Origin: Burkholderia lata
GTDB lineage: Bacteria > Pseudomonadota > Gammaproteobacteria > Burkholderiales > Burkholderiaceae
Reading direction: 5' to 3'
DNA: 64,000 nucleotides
NCBI RefSeq assembly: GCF_902499335.1
Contig: NZ_CABVQK010000025.1
Location: 1 to 64,000 of the forward strand
Positions 1 through 8,990 of this stretch are shown one piece after another. The stretch's first letter is position 1. Every line of letters begins with the position of its first letter. A program made the position numbers and the translations under genes. The notes beneath the pieces were generated by a model. That model was given only the letters and a program-made list of their open reading frames with translations. It did no database searches and was not told the origin of the DNA.

Positions 1-230
1 CTCGGTTGGCTCGGTTGGCTCGGTTGGCTCGGTTGGCTCGGTTGGCTCGGTTGGCTCGGTTGGCTCGGTTGGCTCGGCGGGATCGGCGGGATCGGCGGGA
101 TCGGCGGGATCGGCCGGCGCGGCTGGTTCGGCCGGCTTGGCTGATTCGGCCTGCCAGGCTGGTTCGGCCGACGCGGCTGATTCGGCCAACGCGGTTGGCG
201 CGGCTGGCTCGGCCGCCTTGGCTGGCAAAC
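1..230. repeat. 9-bp tandem repeat array
   Basis: Eight perfect copies of CTCGGTTGG fill positions 1-72. One CTCGGCGGG and three ATCGGCGGG units follow to about 108, and degenerate 9-bp units continue to about 225. The array runs off the left edge and ends just 3' of the LysR gene. The unit is a multiple of three, so it could be the repetitive 3' end of a coding sequence entering from the left (on the minus strand, a three-residue Pro-Thr-Glu type repeat), or it could be non-coding. This cannot be decided from the window. Confidence 0.85.
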
Positions 231-237
231 CGCCCCA

Positions 238-1185
238 TTAAGCACCGTCATCATCTCCGGCCCCGGTCCCGTGAAACAGCGCAAGAAACTGCTGCGCAGG
301 GATGCTCAGCGGCCGGTCACGCCGCACGAGGCTGCCGTACGACGGCAGCTTCTGTTCGAGCGTGTAATCGACGATCGCGACGAGCCCGTGTTCCGCATTG
401 CGCTGCGCCACCGTCAGCGGAATCACGCCGAGCATCGGCGAACGGTCGACGAGGTTCATCGTGGTCAGGATCGACCCCGTTTCGACCAGCCCACGCGGCA
501 TCGGCTGGTGCCGCGCGCTGAACTCGCGCTCGACGACCTCGCGCGCCGGGCTGCCGGCCGGCTGCAGGATCCACGCGTAATCGAGCAGCGCATCGAATTC
601 CACGGGCCCCGCGCCCGCGAGCGGATGGTCGCGGCCCGCGATGATCGCGAGCGCCTCGTCGTCCACCACGCGGAAATCGCAATCGGTCCCCACGTGGCGC
701 CCTATCACCACTTCGAGCACGCCTTCGAGAAGCTGCGGCATCAGCCGGTCGCTCGTATCCACGGCGATGTCGATCGCCAGCAGCGGGTAACGCGCCTTCA
801 ACTGCACCAGCGCTTCGGTGAGCCGCCCCGGCGACGCCGCCATGATGCTGCCGATCGCGAGCCGCCCCGCGCTGCCGAGCTGCAACTCGCCGAGTTCGCG
901 GTTCAGCGCCTCCACGCTGCCGCGAATGCCACGGAAATAGCCGAGCACGCGTTCGCCGGCCGGATTCAGCACGAGCCCGCGCCCGACGCGATCGAACAGC
1001 CGCTGCCCGAGCGCGCTCTCCAGTTCCGCCAGCATCTTCGTCGCGGCCGGCTGCGTGAGGCCCATCTGGTCGGCTGCCGCGCGCAGCGTCGAGCATTCGT
1101 CCACGGCCAGCAGCAGCGCGATCTGCCGCATGCGCAGCCGGTTCAGCAACTGCGGCGTCGAGTCTCGTCGGTCGATCGAGCCCAT
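238..1185 (-). CDS. LysR-family transcriptional regulator
   Basis: This 315-residue protein has the LysR layout. An N-terminal winged helix-turn-helix covers about residues 17-77 (RAAADQMGLTQPAATKMLAELE is the recognition region), and a periplasmic-binding-protein-like effector domain covers about 105-305. Length is normal for the family. It is transcribed away from the sugar-acid operon starting at 1301, with about 115 bp between the two starts. This divergent arrangement is typical for a LysR gene controlling its neighbour, so it is probably the operon's regulator, with a sugar acid or pathway intermediate as inducer. The effector is inferred only from the neighbours. The start was chosen because the helix-turn-helix lies at the usual distance from it. 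Confidence 0.9.
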   Translation of the reverse strand: MGSIDRRDSTPQLLNRLRMRQIALLLAVDECSTLRAAADQMGLTQPAATKMLAELESALGQRLFDRVGRGLVLNPAGERVLGYFRGIRGSVEALNRELGELQLGSAGRLAIGSIMAASPGRLTEALVQLKARYPLLAIDIAVDTSDRLMPQLLEGVLEVVIGRHVGTDCDFRVVDDEALAIIAGRDHPLAGAGPVEFDALLDYAWILQPAGSPAREVVEREFSARHQPMPRGLVETGSILTTMNLVDRSPMLGVIPLTVAQRNAEHGLVAIVDYTLEQKLPSYGSLVRRDRPLSIPAQQFLALFHGTGAGDDDGA

Positions 1186-1300
1186 CTTTGATTACTCCAG
1201 GTTATCGATTCATCAAGAGTTTTCAATTTACCGACTCATTCCGTCTACCTAGCATCAACCCCATAGACAAACGGCCACGCGCCGCCACCGGAGACACCGC

Positions 1301-2356
1301 ATGAACACCCCCTTGTCCACCGCCGCCCTGCCCGTCGTCGCGCTGACGCTCGGCGACCCTGCCGGCATCGGCGCCGAGCTGATCGCGAAACTGCTCGCGC
1401 GCCCCGACGCAACTTCCCGCGCGAACCTCGTGCTGATCGGCGATCGCTGGCTGTGGGAAGCCGGCCAGCGCGTTGCCGGCGTGACGGTCGACGTCGAGCC
1501 CGTCGCCTCGCTCGCCGCCGCGCGCGGCCGGCCGTCGACCGCGCGCGCCGCGTTCGTCGCCATCGACACGATCGATCCGGCCGACGTCACGGTCGGGCAG
1601 CCCGGCGCGGCCGGCGGCCGCTCGACGCTGACCGTGCTCGACCTGTGCCTCGACGCCGCGCTCGCCGGCGACATCGACGCGATCTGCTTCGCGCCGCTCA
1701 ACAAGTACGCGATGAAGCTCGGCGGGCTGAAGCACGAGGACGAACTGCACCACTTCGCCGAGGCGCTCGGCGTGACCGGCTACTTCTGCGAATTCAACAC
1801 GCTCGGAGAGCTGTGGACCGCGCGCATCTCGTCGCACATTCCGCTGAAGGATGCGCCCGGCTACCTGAGCATCGAGCGGATCGAACAGGCCTCCGAACTG
1901 ATCTACCGGTCGCTGCTCGCGAACGGTGTCGCGGCGCCGAAGGTGGCGATCGCCGCATTCAACCCGCACGGCGGCGACGGCGGCAGCTGCGGCCGCGAGG
2001 AAGTCGACATCATCGAGCCGGCCGTGCGCAAGCTGCAGTCGCGCGACTGGCCGACCGACACACCGTTCCACGGCCCGTTCCCCGCCGACACGATCTTCCT
2101 GAAGGCGCAGGCCGGCGACTACCAGGCGATCGTCACGATGTACCACGACCAGGGGCAGATCGCGATCAAGCTGCTCGGCTTCTCGCGCGGCGTGACCGTG
2201 CAGGGCGGGCTGCCCGTGCCGATCACGACGCCCGCTCACGGCACCGCGTACGACATCGCGGGCCGCGGCACGGCCGACGTCGGCGCGACCTGGCAGGCGC
2301 TGCAGATCGCCTGCCGGATGGGCGCCGCGCGCCGCACCAACACCGTTTCGGCGTGA
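1301..2356 (+). CDS. PdxA-family 4-phospho-hydroxyacid dehydrogenase (PdxA2-like)
   Basis: The 351-residue product matches the PdxA family: GDPAGIG near residues 18-24, a DELHHF metal-ligand segment, NPHGGDGG, and the C-terminal TPAHGTAYDIAGRG block. PdxA is an NAD-dependent, metal-using dehydrogenase of 4-phosphohydroxy-L-threonine in vitamin B6 synthesis. The PdxA2 branch acts instead on 4-phospho-D-threonate or -erythronate in sugar-acid catabolism. Here the gene opens a catabolic operon with a dehydratase, a lyase, a carrier and lactonases and no pyridoxine genes, so a catabolic role is more likely than B6 synthesis. The start follows a GGAGACACC ribosome site that recurs in this operon. 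No DUF1537-type kinase, the usual PdxA2 partner, is present. Confidence 0.85.
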   Translation: MNTPLSTAALPVVALTLGDPAGIGAELIAKLLARPDATSRANLVLIGDRWLWEAGQRVAGVTVDVEPVASLAAARGRPSTARAAFVAIDTIDPADVTVGQPGAAGGRSTLTVLDLCLDAALAGDIDAICFAPLNKYAMKLGGLKHEDELHHFAEALGVTGYFCEFNTLGELWTARISSHIPLKDAPGYLSIERIEQASELIYRSLLANGVAAPKVAIAAFNPHGGDGGSCGREEVDIIEPAVRKLQSRDWPTDTPFHGPFPADTIFLKAQAGDYQAIVTMYHDQGQIAIKLLGFSRGVTVQGGLPVPITTPAHGTAYDIAGRGTADVGATWQALQIACRMGAARRTNTVSA

Positions 2357-2406
2357 CGTTCGCGCGCCTCACACACACGACAACATCGATTACCGGAGAC
2401 ACCATC

Positions 2407-3579
2407 ATGAAGATCCGTTCCGTACGTGCACGCGTATTCCAGTGGAAAGGCAAGACCGTTCCGCCCCAGGGCAACTTCTGCTCGAACGCGATGGACCTGC
2501 TGTACGCGCCGCAGGAAACGATGAGCACGTTCCGCTTCCATTCGTGGACAGTCGTCGAAGTCGAGACCGACGACGGCATCGTCGGCCTCGGCAACGTCGC
2601 GCTCGCGCCGCATGTCGCGAAGGTGATCATCGACCAGTACCTCGCGCCGCTCGTGATCGGCCAGGACCCGTGGGACTACGAATACCTGAACCAGCGGATG
2701 TATCGCGCGACCCACGCGTGGGGCCGCAAAGGCATCGGCATGGCGGCGATCTCGGCGGTCGACATCGCGATCTGGGACATCCTCGGCAAGAGCGTCGGCA
2801 AGCCCGTGTTCAAGCTGCTCGGCGGCCGCACCAAGGAAAAGATCCCCTGCTATTACTCGAAGCTCTACCGCACCGACCTGAGGGAGATGCAGGACGAGGC
2901 GCAGCGCTACCTGAAGGAAGGCTTCCGCGCGTTCAAGATGCGCTTCGGCTACGGGCCCGCGCACGGGCAGCAAGGCGTGACCGAAAACCTGAAATCGGTC
3001 GCGGCGATCCGCGAGGTGATCGGCTACGACAACGACCTGATGCTCGAGTGCTACATGGGCTGGAACCTCGAGTACGCGAAGCGCATCCTGCCGAAGCTCG
3101 AGAAATACCAGCCGCGCTGGCTGGAAGAACCGGTGATCGCCGACGACATCGACGGCTATGCGGAGCTGAACCAGCTGACGCGCATTCCGATCTCCGGCGG
3201 CGAGCACGAATTCTCGCTGTACGGCTTCAAGCAGTTGCTCGACCGCAAGGCCGTGTCGGTCGTCCAGTACGACACGAACCGCGTCGGCGGGATCACGATG
3301 GCGCACAAGATCAACGCGCTGTGCGAGGCGTACAGCGTGCCGGTGATTCCGCATGCGGGCCAGATGCACAACTATCACCTGACGATGAGCACGCTCGCGT
3401 CGCCGATGAGCGAGTACTTCCCGATGTTCGACGTCGAAGTCGGCAACGAGCTGTTCTATTACATCTTCGACGGCGAGCCGGTGGCCGAGAACGGCTTCGT
3501 GCAGCTGCGCGACGACGTGCCGGGCCTCGGCCTCACGCTGAAGACCGAGTTCCTCGACCAGTTCGACATCGTCGAGTGA
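2407..3579 (+). CDS. Enolase-superfamily sugar-acid dehydratase, L-rhamnonate dehydratase-like
   Basis: The 390-residue protein belongs to the mandelate racemase/muconate lactonizing group. A capping domain occupies about residues 1-125 and the barrel follows. Visible catalytic elements are K177-M-R179 on the second barrel strand, carboxylate ligands at E214, E240/E241 and E266 (GGEHE), and the general base H316 in PHAGQMHNYH. Strings such as FKMRFGYGPA and the GGEHE block resemble L-rhamnonate dehydratase, which removes water from an aldonic acid to give a 2-keto-3-deoxy acid. The real start at 2407 follows a GGAGACACC site; the frame is open further upstream but overlaps the pdxA-like gene. 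The downstream DapA-class gene would take the keto-deoxy product. Exact substrate (rhamnonate, lyxonate, mannonate or another) is not determined. Confidence 0.85.
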   Translation: MKIRSVRARVFQWKGKTVPPQGNFCSNAMDLLYAPQETMSTFRFHSWTVVEVETDDGIVGLGNVALAPHVAKVIIDQYLAPLVIGQDPWDYEYLNQRMYRATHAWGRKGIGMAAISAVDIAIWDILGKSVGKPVFKLLGGRTKEKIPCYYSKLYRTDLREMQDEAQRYLKEGFRAFKMRFGYGPAHGQQGVTENLKSVAAIREVIGYDNDLMLECYMGWNLEYAKRILPKLEKYQPRWLEEPVIADDIDGYAELNQLTRIPISGGEHEFSLYGFKQLLDRKAVSVVQYDTNRVGGITMAHKINALCEAYSVPVIPHAGQMHNYHLTMSTLASPMSEYFPMFDVEVGNELFYYIFDGEPVAENGFVQLRDDVPGLGLTLKTEFLDQFDIVE

Positions 3580-3587
3580 GGCACACC

Positions 3588-4505
3588 ATGAACGCACGCT
3601 ACCAGGGCGTCTTTCCGGTCGCGCCGACGATCTTCGACGCGCACGGCGCGCTCGATCTCGACGGCCAGCGCCGCTGCCTCGACTTCATGATCGATGCCGG
3701 TTCGCAGGGCATCTGCATCCACGCGAACTACTCCGAGCAATTCGCGCTCGGCGACGACGAACGCGACCTGATCACGCGCACCACGCTCGAGCATGTGGCG
3801 GGCCGCGTGCCGGTGATCGTCACGACGTCGCACTTCAGCGCGCGGATCTGCGCGGAACGCAACCGGAACGCTCAGGCAATGGGTGCGGCGATGGTGATGG
3901 TGATGCCGCCGTATCACGGCGCGACGTTCCGCGTACCCGAAGCGCAGGTGCGCGCGTTCTTCCGCGAAGTCGCCGACGGCCTCGACATTCCGCTGATGAT
4001 CCAGGACGCGCCCGCGAGCGGCGTCGCGCTGTCCGCGCCGTTCCTCGCCGCGCTCGCCCGCGAGATCGACGCGGTGTCGTACTTCAAGATCGAGACGGCC
4101 GGCGCCGCGTCGAAGCTGCGCGAGCTGATCGCGCTCGGCGGCGATGCGATCGAGGGGCCGTGGGACGGCGAGGAAGGCATCACGCTGCTCGCCGATCTCG
4201 ATGCCGGCGCGACCGGCGCGATGACGGGCGGCGGCTATCCGGACGGGATTCGCCGGATCACCGACGCGTATTTCGCCGGCCGCCGCGACGAAGCGGTCGA
4301 GCAGTACGCGCGCTGGCTGCCGCTGATCAACTACGAGAACCGCCAGTCCGGCTTCCTGACCGCGAAAGCGCTGATGCGCGAAGGCGGCGTGATCGCGTGC
4401 GACCAGCCGCGCTCGCCGTGGCCCGAACTGCATCCGCAGGTGCGTGCTGGCCTGTTCGACGCGGCACGGCGGCTCGATCCGCTCGTGCTGCGCTGGGGGC
4501 GCTAG
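3588..4505 (+). CDS. DapA/NAL-class lyase or dehydratase (2-keto-3-deoxy sugar acid)
   Basis: The 305-residue TIM barrel of the dihydrodipicolinate synthase/N-acetylneuraminate lyase class keeps the Schiff-base lysine at K167 in SYFKIETA. The segment that normally carries the catalytic tyrosine (YNxP) reads QDAP at residues 139-142, so that tyrosine is absent. This argues against true DapA activity. It suggests a sugar-acid enzyme acting on the product of the preceding dehydratase, either a retro-aldolase or a keto-deoxy-acid dehydratase of the kind known for L-2-keto-3-deoxyarabonate. It starts nine bases after the upstream stop and is clearly co-transcribed. The bound pyruvate-type intermediate is inferred from the conserved lysine. 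Confidence 0.85.
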   Translation: MNARYQGVFPVAPTIFDAHGALDLDGQRRCLDFMIDAGSQGICIHANYSEQFALGDDERDLITRTTLEHVAGRVPVIVTTSHFSARICAERNRNAQAMGAAMVMVMPPYHGATFRVPEAQVRAFFREVADGLDIPLMIQDAPASGVALSAPFLAALAREIDAVSYFKIETAGAASKLRELIALGGDAIEGPWDGEEGITLLADLDAGATGAMTGGGYPDGIRRITDAYFAGRRDEAVEQYARWLPLINYENRQSGFLTAKALMREGGVIACDQPRSPWPELHPQVRAGLFDAARRLDPLVLRWGR

Positions 4506-4521
4506 ACATCGGTTTACCCGT

Positions 4522-4567
4522 GCAACGCCGCAGGGCGTTGCGCATCGGCGGCCGGTGCGACACCGGC
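4522..4567 (+). other. Two adjacent hairpins between the lyase and carrier genes
   Basis: GCAACGCC (4522-4529) pairs with GGCGTTGC (4534-4541), and GCCGGTG (4551-4557) pairs with CACCGGC (4561-4567). Both stems are perfect. No T-run follows, so they are more likely RNA processing or stability elements inside the operon transcript than a terminator. Confidence 0.5.
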
Positions 4568-4631
4568 GCGTCACGGCGTGACAGCGGTTCATCAGAAGAC
4601 CGCCGCCGCCATCACCAAGATCGGAGACACC

Positions 4632-5924
4632 ATGACCCTGTTGAACCCGGCCACCCCGGCATACGAAGCCGGTGAAGCCATTCCGCGCCGCCGCTGGCTG
4701 CGCGTGATTCCGCCGCTGCTGCTCGCGTGCATCATTTCCTACATGGACCGCGTGAACATCGCGTTCGCGATGCCCGGCGGGATGAATGCCGATCTCGGCA
4801 TGGACGCGACGATGGCCGGCCTCGCCGGCGGCATCTTCTTCTTCGGCTACCTGTTCCTGCAGATTCCCGGCGGCCGGCGCGCGGCGCTCGGCAGCGGCAA
4901 GACCTTCATCGCGTGGTCGCTCGTGAGCTGGGCCGTGCTGTCGGTGCTGACCGGGCTCGTCACGCATACCTGGCAACTGCTGACGCTGCGCTTCCTGCTC
5001 GGCGTGGCCGAGGGCGGGATGCTGCCCGTCGTGCTGACGATGGTCAGCCACTGGTTTCCCGACCGCGAACGCGGCCGTGCGAATGCGATGGTCATCATGT
5101 TCGTGCCGCTCGCCGGCATGATCACCGCGCCGCTGTCCGGCTTCATCCTCGCCGCGTACGACTGGCATCACCTGTTCTTCAGTGCTGGCGCGCTGTCGCT
5201 GCTGTGCCTCGTCGTGTGGCTGATGTTCGCCGACGACGGCCCGGAGACCGCGCGCTGGGTGTCGCCGCGCGAGAAGGCCTACATCCTCGACGCGCTGCGC
5301 GAAGAACAGGAACGCAAGCGCGCGGCCGGCACGCCCGCTGCCGCATCGTTCGGCGAGCTGCTGCGCAACCCGACGATCTGGCTGCTGATCGCCATCAACT
5401 TCTGCTATCAGGTCGGCATCTACGGCTATACGATGTGGTTGCCGACCCTGCTGAAAAACCTCACGCACACCGGGATGGGCAAGATCGGCCTGCTCGCGAT
5501 GCTGCCGTACGTCGCGATGGTGATCGGGATGTTCGTCACGTCGTATTTGTCTGACCGAACCGGCAAGCGCCGCCTGTTCGTGCTGCTGCCGCTTGTCGGC
5601 TTCGCCGCGTGCCTCGCGCTGTCGGTGCTCACGCATGCATCGATGGCCGTGTCGTTCGCGTTCCTGATCGGCTGCGGCTTCTTCCTGCAGGCGGCTGCCG
5701 GCGTGTTCTGGGCGATTCCGCCGAAGCTCTGCAGCGTCGAGACGGCCGGCAGCGCGCGCGGCCTGATCAACGCGCTCGGCAATCTCGGCGGCTTCTGCGG
5801 CCCGTACGCGGTCGGCGTGCTGACCCAGCACGTGAGCGCGGCGGCCGGCGTGTACAGCCTCGCGATCACGCTCGCGGTGGCCGGCCTGCTCGCGCTGACG
5901 CTGCCGAAACGCTGCGAGGACTGA
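4632..5924 (+). CDS. MFS transporter, anion:cation symporter type
   Basis: The 430-residue membrane protein has twelve hydrophobic segments. Its first helix contains SYMDRVNIAFAMP, a signature of the anion:cation symporter branch of the major facilitator superfamily, which includes carriers for glucarate, galactonate, tartrate and phthalate. Loop motifs such as DRTGKRR between helices fit the family. The frame is open to 4578, but the start at 4632 directly follows GGAGACACC, the same ribosome site used by the other genes of this operon. It is most likely the uptake system for the sugar acid handled by its neighbours, located in the inner membrane and driven by protons. Substrate is inferred from context. 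Confidence 0.88.
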   Translation: MTLLNPATPAYEAGEAIPRRRWLRVIPPLLLACIISYMDRVNIAFAMPGGMNADLGMDATMAGLAGGIFFFGYLFLQIPGGRRAALGSGKTFIAWSLVSWAVLSVLTGLVTHTWQLLTLRFLLGVAEGGMLPVVLTMVSHWFPDRERGRANAMVIMFVPLAGMITAPLSGFILAAYDWHHLFFSAGALSLLCLVVWLMFADDGPETARWVSPREKAYILDALREEQERKRAAGTPAAASFGELLRNPTIWLLIAINFCYQVGIYGYTMWLPTLLKNLTHTGMGKIGLLAMLPYVAMVIGMFVTSYLSDRTGKRRLFVLLPLVGFAACLALSVLTHASMAVSFAFLIGCGFFLQAAAGVFWAIPPKLCSVETAGSARGLINALGNLGGFCGPYAVGVLTQHVSAAAGVYSLAITLAVAGLLALTLPKRCED

Positions 5925-5979
5925 TACGACAACGGTTACCGGATACGCGGGACAGCGAACGAAATTACGGAGACTCACC

Positions 5980-6927
5980 ATGAACGACATCCTGTTGCTG
6001 GTGCAGAAATGCGCCCATACCTTCAGCTTCTACGACCTCGACACGAAAACCGCGCTCAAGCACGTCGTGCTGCCGAACTTCCCGCACGAGTTCACCGTCG
6101 ACGTGAACGAGCGCTTTGCGTACGTCGGCATCTTCGGGATCGAGACCGCGTGGTCGCGCGGCCATGAAGGCGATCACCGGATCGCCGAGATCGATCTCGT
6201 CGCACGCACGCACACGCGCATGCTCGACCTGTGGCCGTACTACCGGCCGCACGGGATGGCGAGCGACCGCGACGGCCGGCTGTACGCGATGAGCGAGGCG
6301 CACGACATGCTGCTCGTGTTCGACGAGCCGACCAAACAGCCCGTGCCGAACATGGCCGTGCCGTCCGGCGGCGTGAAGACGCACCTCGTCACGCTCACGC
6401 GCGATGCAAGCCGTGCGTACGGCGTGCACCTGCTGTCGAATACGGTCACGCAATTCCATCCGCGCGACGCGACGGTCGCGCCGCGCGCGGTGATGCCCGG
6501 CCCGCGCCCGGAAGGCAACGCGCTGTCGAGCGACGAGCGCACGCTGTTCGTCGCGAACCGCGGCGACGATACGCTGGTCGAGATCGATACCGACACGATG
6601 ACCTGCGGCCGCCGCGTGAAGACGCGCAGCGATCCGAACCGCATCTACCGCACGAGCGCGCCGGACGGCCGCGACCTGCTGCTGCTGACCAATTCGGGCG
6701 AGCGGTCGATCTCCGTGTTCGATGCGCGGCAGCTCGAGGAGATCGAGCGCATCGCGCTGCCCGCGAACCCGACCGCGCTGTCGTTCCATCCGTCGCGGCG
6801 CGTCGCGTATGTGTCGTTCCAGGACGACTACGTGCGCGAGCTCGATCTCGATACGTGGCGTTTCGTCGGCGCAATGGCGACGCTGCGCGAGCCCGATGCG
6901 TCGTACGTGCTCGTCGGGGCACGCTGA
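5980..6927 (+). CDS. YVTN-type beta-propeller protein, possible lactonase
   Basis: The 315 residues show repeated four-stranded blade signatures such as SDERTLFVANRGDDTLVEID and HPSRRVAYVSFQDDYVRELD, typical of YVTN/NHL-like propellers. No signal peptide is visible, so the protein is probably cytoplasmic. Some propellers of this kind are 6-phosphogluconolactonases or other sugar lactonases. Position between the sugar-acid carrier and an amidohydrolase lactonase makes a lactone-related role plausible but unproven. The downstream gene begins one base after its stop, showing tight coupling. Confidence 0.7.
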   Translation: MNDILLLVQKCAHTFSFYDLDTKTALKHVVLPNFPHEFTVDVNERFAYVGIFGIETAWSRGHEGDHRIAEIDLVARTHTRMLDLWPYYRPHGMASDRDGRLYAMSEAHDMLLVFDEPTKQPVPNMAVPSGGVKTHLVTLTRDASRAYGVHLLSNTVTQFHPRDATVAPRAVMPGPRPEGNALSSDERTLFVANRGDDTLVEIDTDTMTCGRRVKTRSDPNRIYRTSAPDGRDLLLLTNSGERSISVFDARQLEEIERIALPANPTALSFHPSRRVAYVSFQDDYVRELDLDTWRFVGAMATLREPDASYVLVGAR

Positions 6928-6928
6928 C

Positions 6929-7891
6929 ATGCGCGACGCGTCGCCGCTCGACGGCATGCCGGATGCGCTCGTCGATGCGCATCACCACCTGTGGCGGCTC
7001 GATGCGGGCGCGCACTATCCGTGGCTGCAAGAGCACTACGATCCGGCGCGCTTCATGTTCGGCGACTACGCGGCACTGTGCAGCGATTTCGGGGTGGACG
7101 ATCTCCGGCACGCGGCGCAAGGTGCACCGATCGTCGCGAGCGTGCACGTCGAGGCCGAGCGGGCGCGCGACGAGGCGCTGGCGGAAACGCGCTGGCTGCA
7201 TGAGGTCGCGCAGTCGCACGGACTGCCGTCGGCGATCGTCGCATGGGTCGACCTGCTGGCCGGCGATGCGGATGAACGGCTCGCCGAGCAGGCCGCATGG
7301 CCGCGCGTGCGCGGCGTGCGCTTCAAGCCGCGCACCGCGGCCGCGCCGGATGCCGCCGTCGACGGGCCGGGCACGCTGCGCGACCCGCGTTGGCCGGCCG
7401 CGCTGGAGTGCCTCGCCGCGCACGGCCTGTGCTGGGATCTGCGCGTCCCGTTCTGGCATCTCGAAGACGCGGCCGCGCTGCTGGCAGATGCGCCCGATGT
7501 CGACGTCGTGCTCGAACATGCGGGGCTGCCGTGGGATCGCTCGGATGCAGGGCTCGTGCGCTGGCGGCGCGGCATGGAGGCGCTGGCCGCGTCGCCACGT
7601 GTCGTCGTGAAGATTTCCGAACTCGGCTTGCGCGACGCGGTGTGGAACGAAGCAGATAACGCGCGAATCATCCGCGACACGATCGCGATCTTCGGCGCGC
7701 GGCGCTGCCTGTTCGCCAGCAACTTTCCGGTGGCCGGCCTGCGTGTGTCGTATCCCGCGCTGCTGCGCACGTTCGCTCATGCGATGACGCACCTCGACGA
7801 CGCTGCGCGCCGCGCGATCTGGCATGACAACGCGCTGCGGGTGTACCGGATCGACGTCGGTACGGCTACCGCCGACGGGCACGCAAACTGA
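6929..7891 (+). CDS. Amidohydrolase-2 family sugar lactonase (COG3618 type)
   Basis: The 320-residue TIM-barrel metal hydrolase begins with VDAHHHLWRLD, the family's N-terminal metal-binding HxH signature. It continues with VRGVRFKPR, the VVLEHAG strand and the C-terminal FASNFPVAGL block that carries the metal-binding residue region. COG3618 includes L-fucono- and L-rhamnono-lactonases. In the operon it would open the lactone made by a sugar dehydrogenase, giving the aldonic acid that the enolase-superfamily dehydratase consumes. No sugar dehydrogenase of the oxidising step is encoded in this operon. The start lies one base beyond the preceding stop and is probably translationally coupled. 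Confidence 0.85.
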   Translation: MRDASPLDGMPDALVDAHHHLWRLDAGAHYPWLQEHYDPARFMFGDYAALCSDFGVDDLRHAAQGAPIVASVHVEAERARDEALAETRWLHEVAQSHGLPSAIVAWVDLLAGDADERLAEQAAWPRVRGVRFKPRTAAAPDAAVDGPGTLRDPRWPAALECLAAHGLCWDLRVPFWHLEDAAALLADAPDVDVVLEHAGLPWDRSDAGLVRWRRGMEALAASPRVVVKISELGLRDAVWNEADNARIIRDTIAIFGARRCLFASNFPVAGLRVSYPALLRTFAHAMTHLDDAARRAIWHDNALRVYRIDVGTATADGHAN

Positions 7892-7997
7892 CGCTCACGC
7901 ACCCAACCCCACGACGAGAAACGGCACGCGACGCCCATGAACGCGCCGCGTGCCGTCACGAAAGCGGAACGTGCCGCGCTTTCAGATGCCGCCGGGA

Positions 7998-8990
7998 TCA
8001 GAAGCCGAACAAGCGCGCCGCATTCGTGCGGCCGATCTTGACCCGATCGTTTTCGCTCAGCAATGCGTGGTCGAACCACTCGCTGGCGGTCTGCATGCTC
8101 TCGTACGGGTAATCGGCGGAAAACAGCACGCGGTCGACGCCGACTTCACTGATCGTGTTGAGCAGCCCCTTCGTATGAAAGTGGCCGCTCGTCGTGACGT
8201 AGAAGTTGTTGCTGAAATACTCGCCGACCGGGCGTTTCGCCTGCCCCAGCCCGGCACCGTCCCGCTGCATGCGAAGTCGATGCTCGAGGCGCGGCAGCAT
8301 CAACGGCAACCCTTCACCGAGATGCCCCAGGATGACCGTCAGGTTCGGATAGCGATCGAACAGGCCGCTCAGCATCAGGCGAATCGCATGCGTGGCCGTC
8401 TCGTGCGCGAACCCCCATGCCGAACCGACGAGCGACGAATAGCCTTCGTAGATCCGCTGCTGGCTCGGCAACGCCTCGCGCGGATGCAGATAGACGGGCA
8501 CGTCGAGCGTGGCAGCGCGCTCCCAGAATTCCCAGACCGGCGCCTCGTCGAGATACTGCGCGGTGTCGGCGTCGCCGATATTCGTATAGCCGTTCACCAG
8601 CGCGCCCCGCATGCCGAGTTCGACGACGGCCCGTTCGAGTTCGTCAGCCGCATCCTTCGGCGACTGCAGCGCGACCGTCGCGAACGCCTGCAGGCGCCCG
8701 GGATGCACGGACGTGTAGCGCTCGACGATCTCGTCGTTGGTCCGCTTCGCGAAATCGACAGCCGCCGCGCGATCGAGAATCGATTGCGCACCGGGTGACG
8801 TGAGCGACAGCACCGCGACGTCGATCCCGCACCGGTCCATCTCGTCGATCCGCCTGTCCGCGTCGAGCAGCCGCGCGTCGACGTCGTCCATATAGGCTTT
8901 CCCGTTGCGCGCGGCTTCGCCGGACGCGTCCCACATGCTGTTGTTGAGCGCGGTGGACAGGTGCTCTTCCAGTACGATCTTGGCTTTCAC
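7998..8990 (-). CDS. Amidohydrolase decarboxylase, gamma-resorcylate/2,3-dihydroxybenzoate decarboxylase-like
   Basis: The 330 residues follow the ACMSD-related amidohydrolase fold. E8 and H10 in VLEEH, H169 in YLHPRE, H223 in LGHLGEG and D293 in FSADYP correspond to the metal and catalytic residues of gamma-resorcylate decarboxylase. Stretches such as LVNGYTNIGD and KIGRTNAARLF also match that enzyme group. These enzymes remove the carboxylate from hydroxybenzoates without a cofactor. The start is GTG, overlapping the stop of the upstream aldehyde dehydrogenase by four bases, so the two are translated together. The paired context suggests that an aldehyde is oxidised to an aromatic acid and then decarboxylated. 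The precise aromatic substrate is not known. Confidence 0.85.
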   Translation of the reverse strand: MKAKIVLEEHLSTALNNSMWDASGEAARNGKAYMDDVDARLLDADRRIDEMDRCGIDVAVLSLTSPGAQSILDRAAAVDFAKRTNDEIVERYTSVHPGRLQAFATVALQSPKDAADELERAVVELGMRGALVNGYTNIGDADTAQYLDEAPVWEFWERAATLDVPVYLHPREALPSQQRIYEGYSSLVGSAWGFAHETATHAIRLMLSGLFDRYPNLTVILGHLGEGLPLMLPRLEHRLRMQRDGAGLGQAKRPVGEYFSNNFYVTTSGHFHTKGLLNTISEVGVDRVLFSADYPYESMQTASEWFDHALLSENDRVKIGRTNAARLFGF

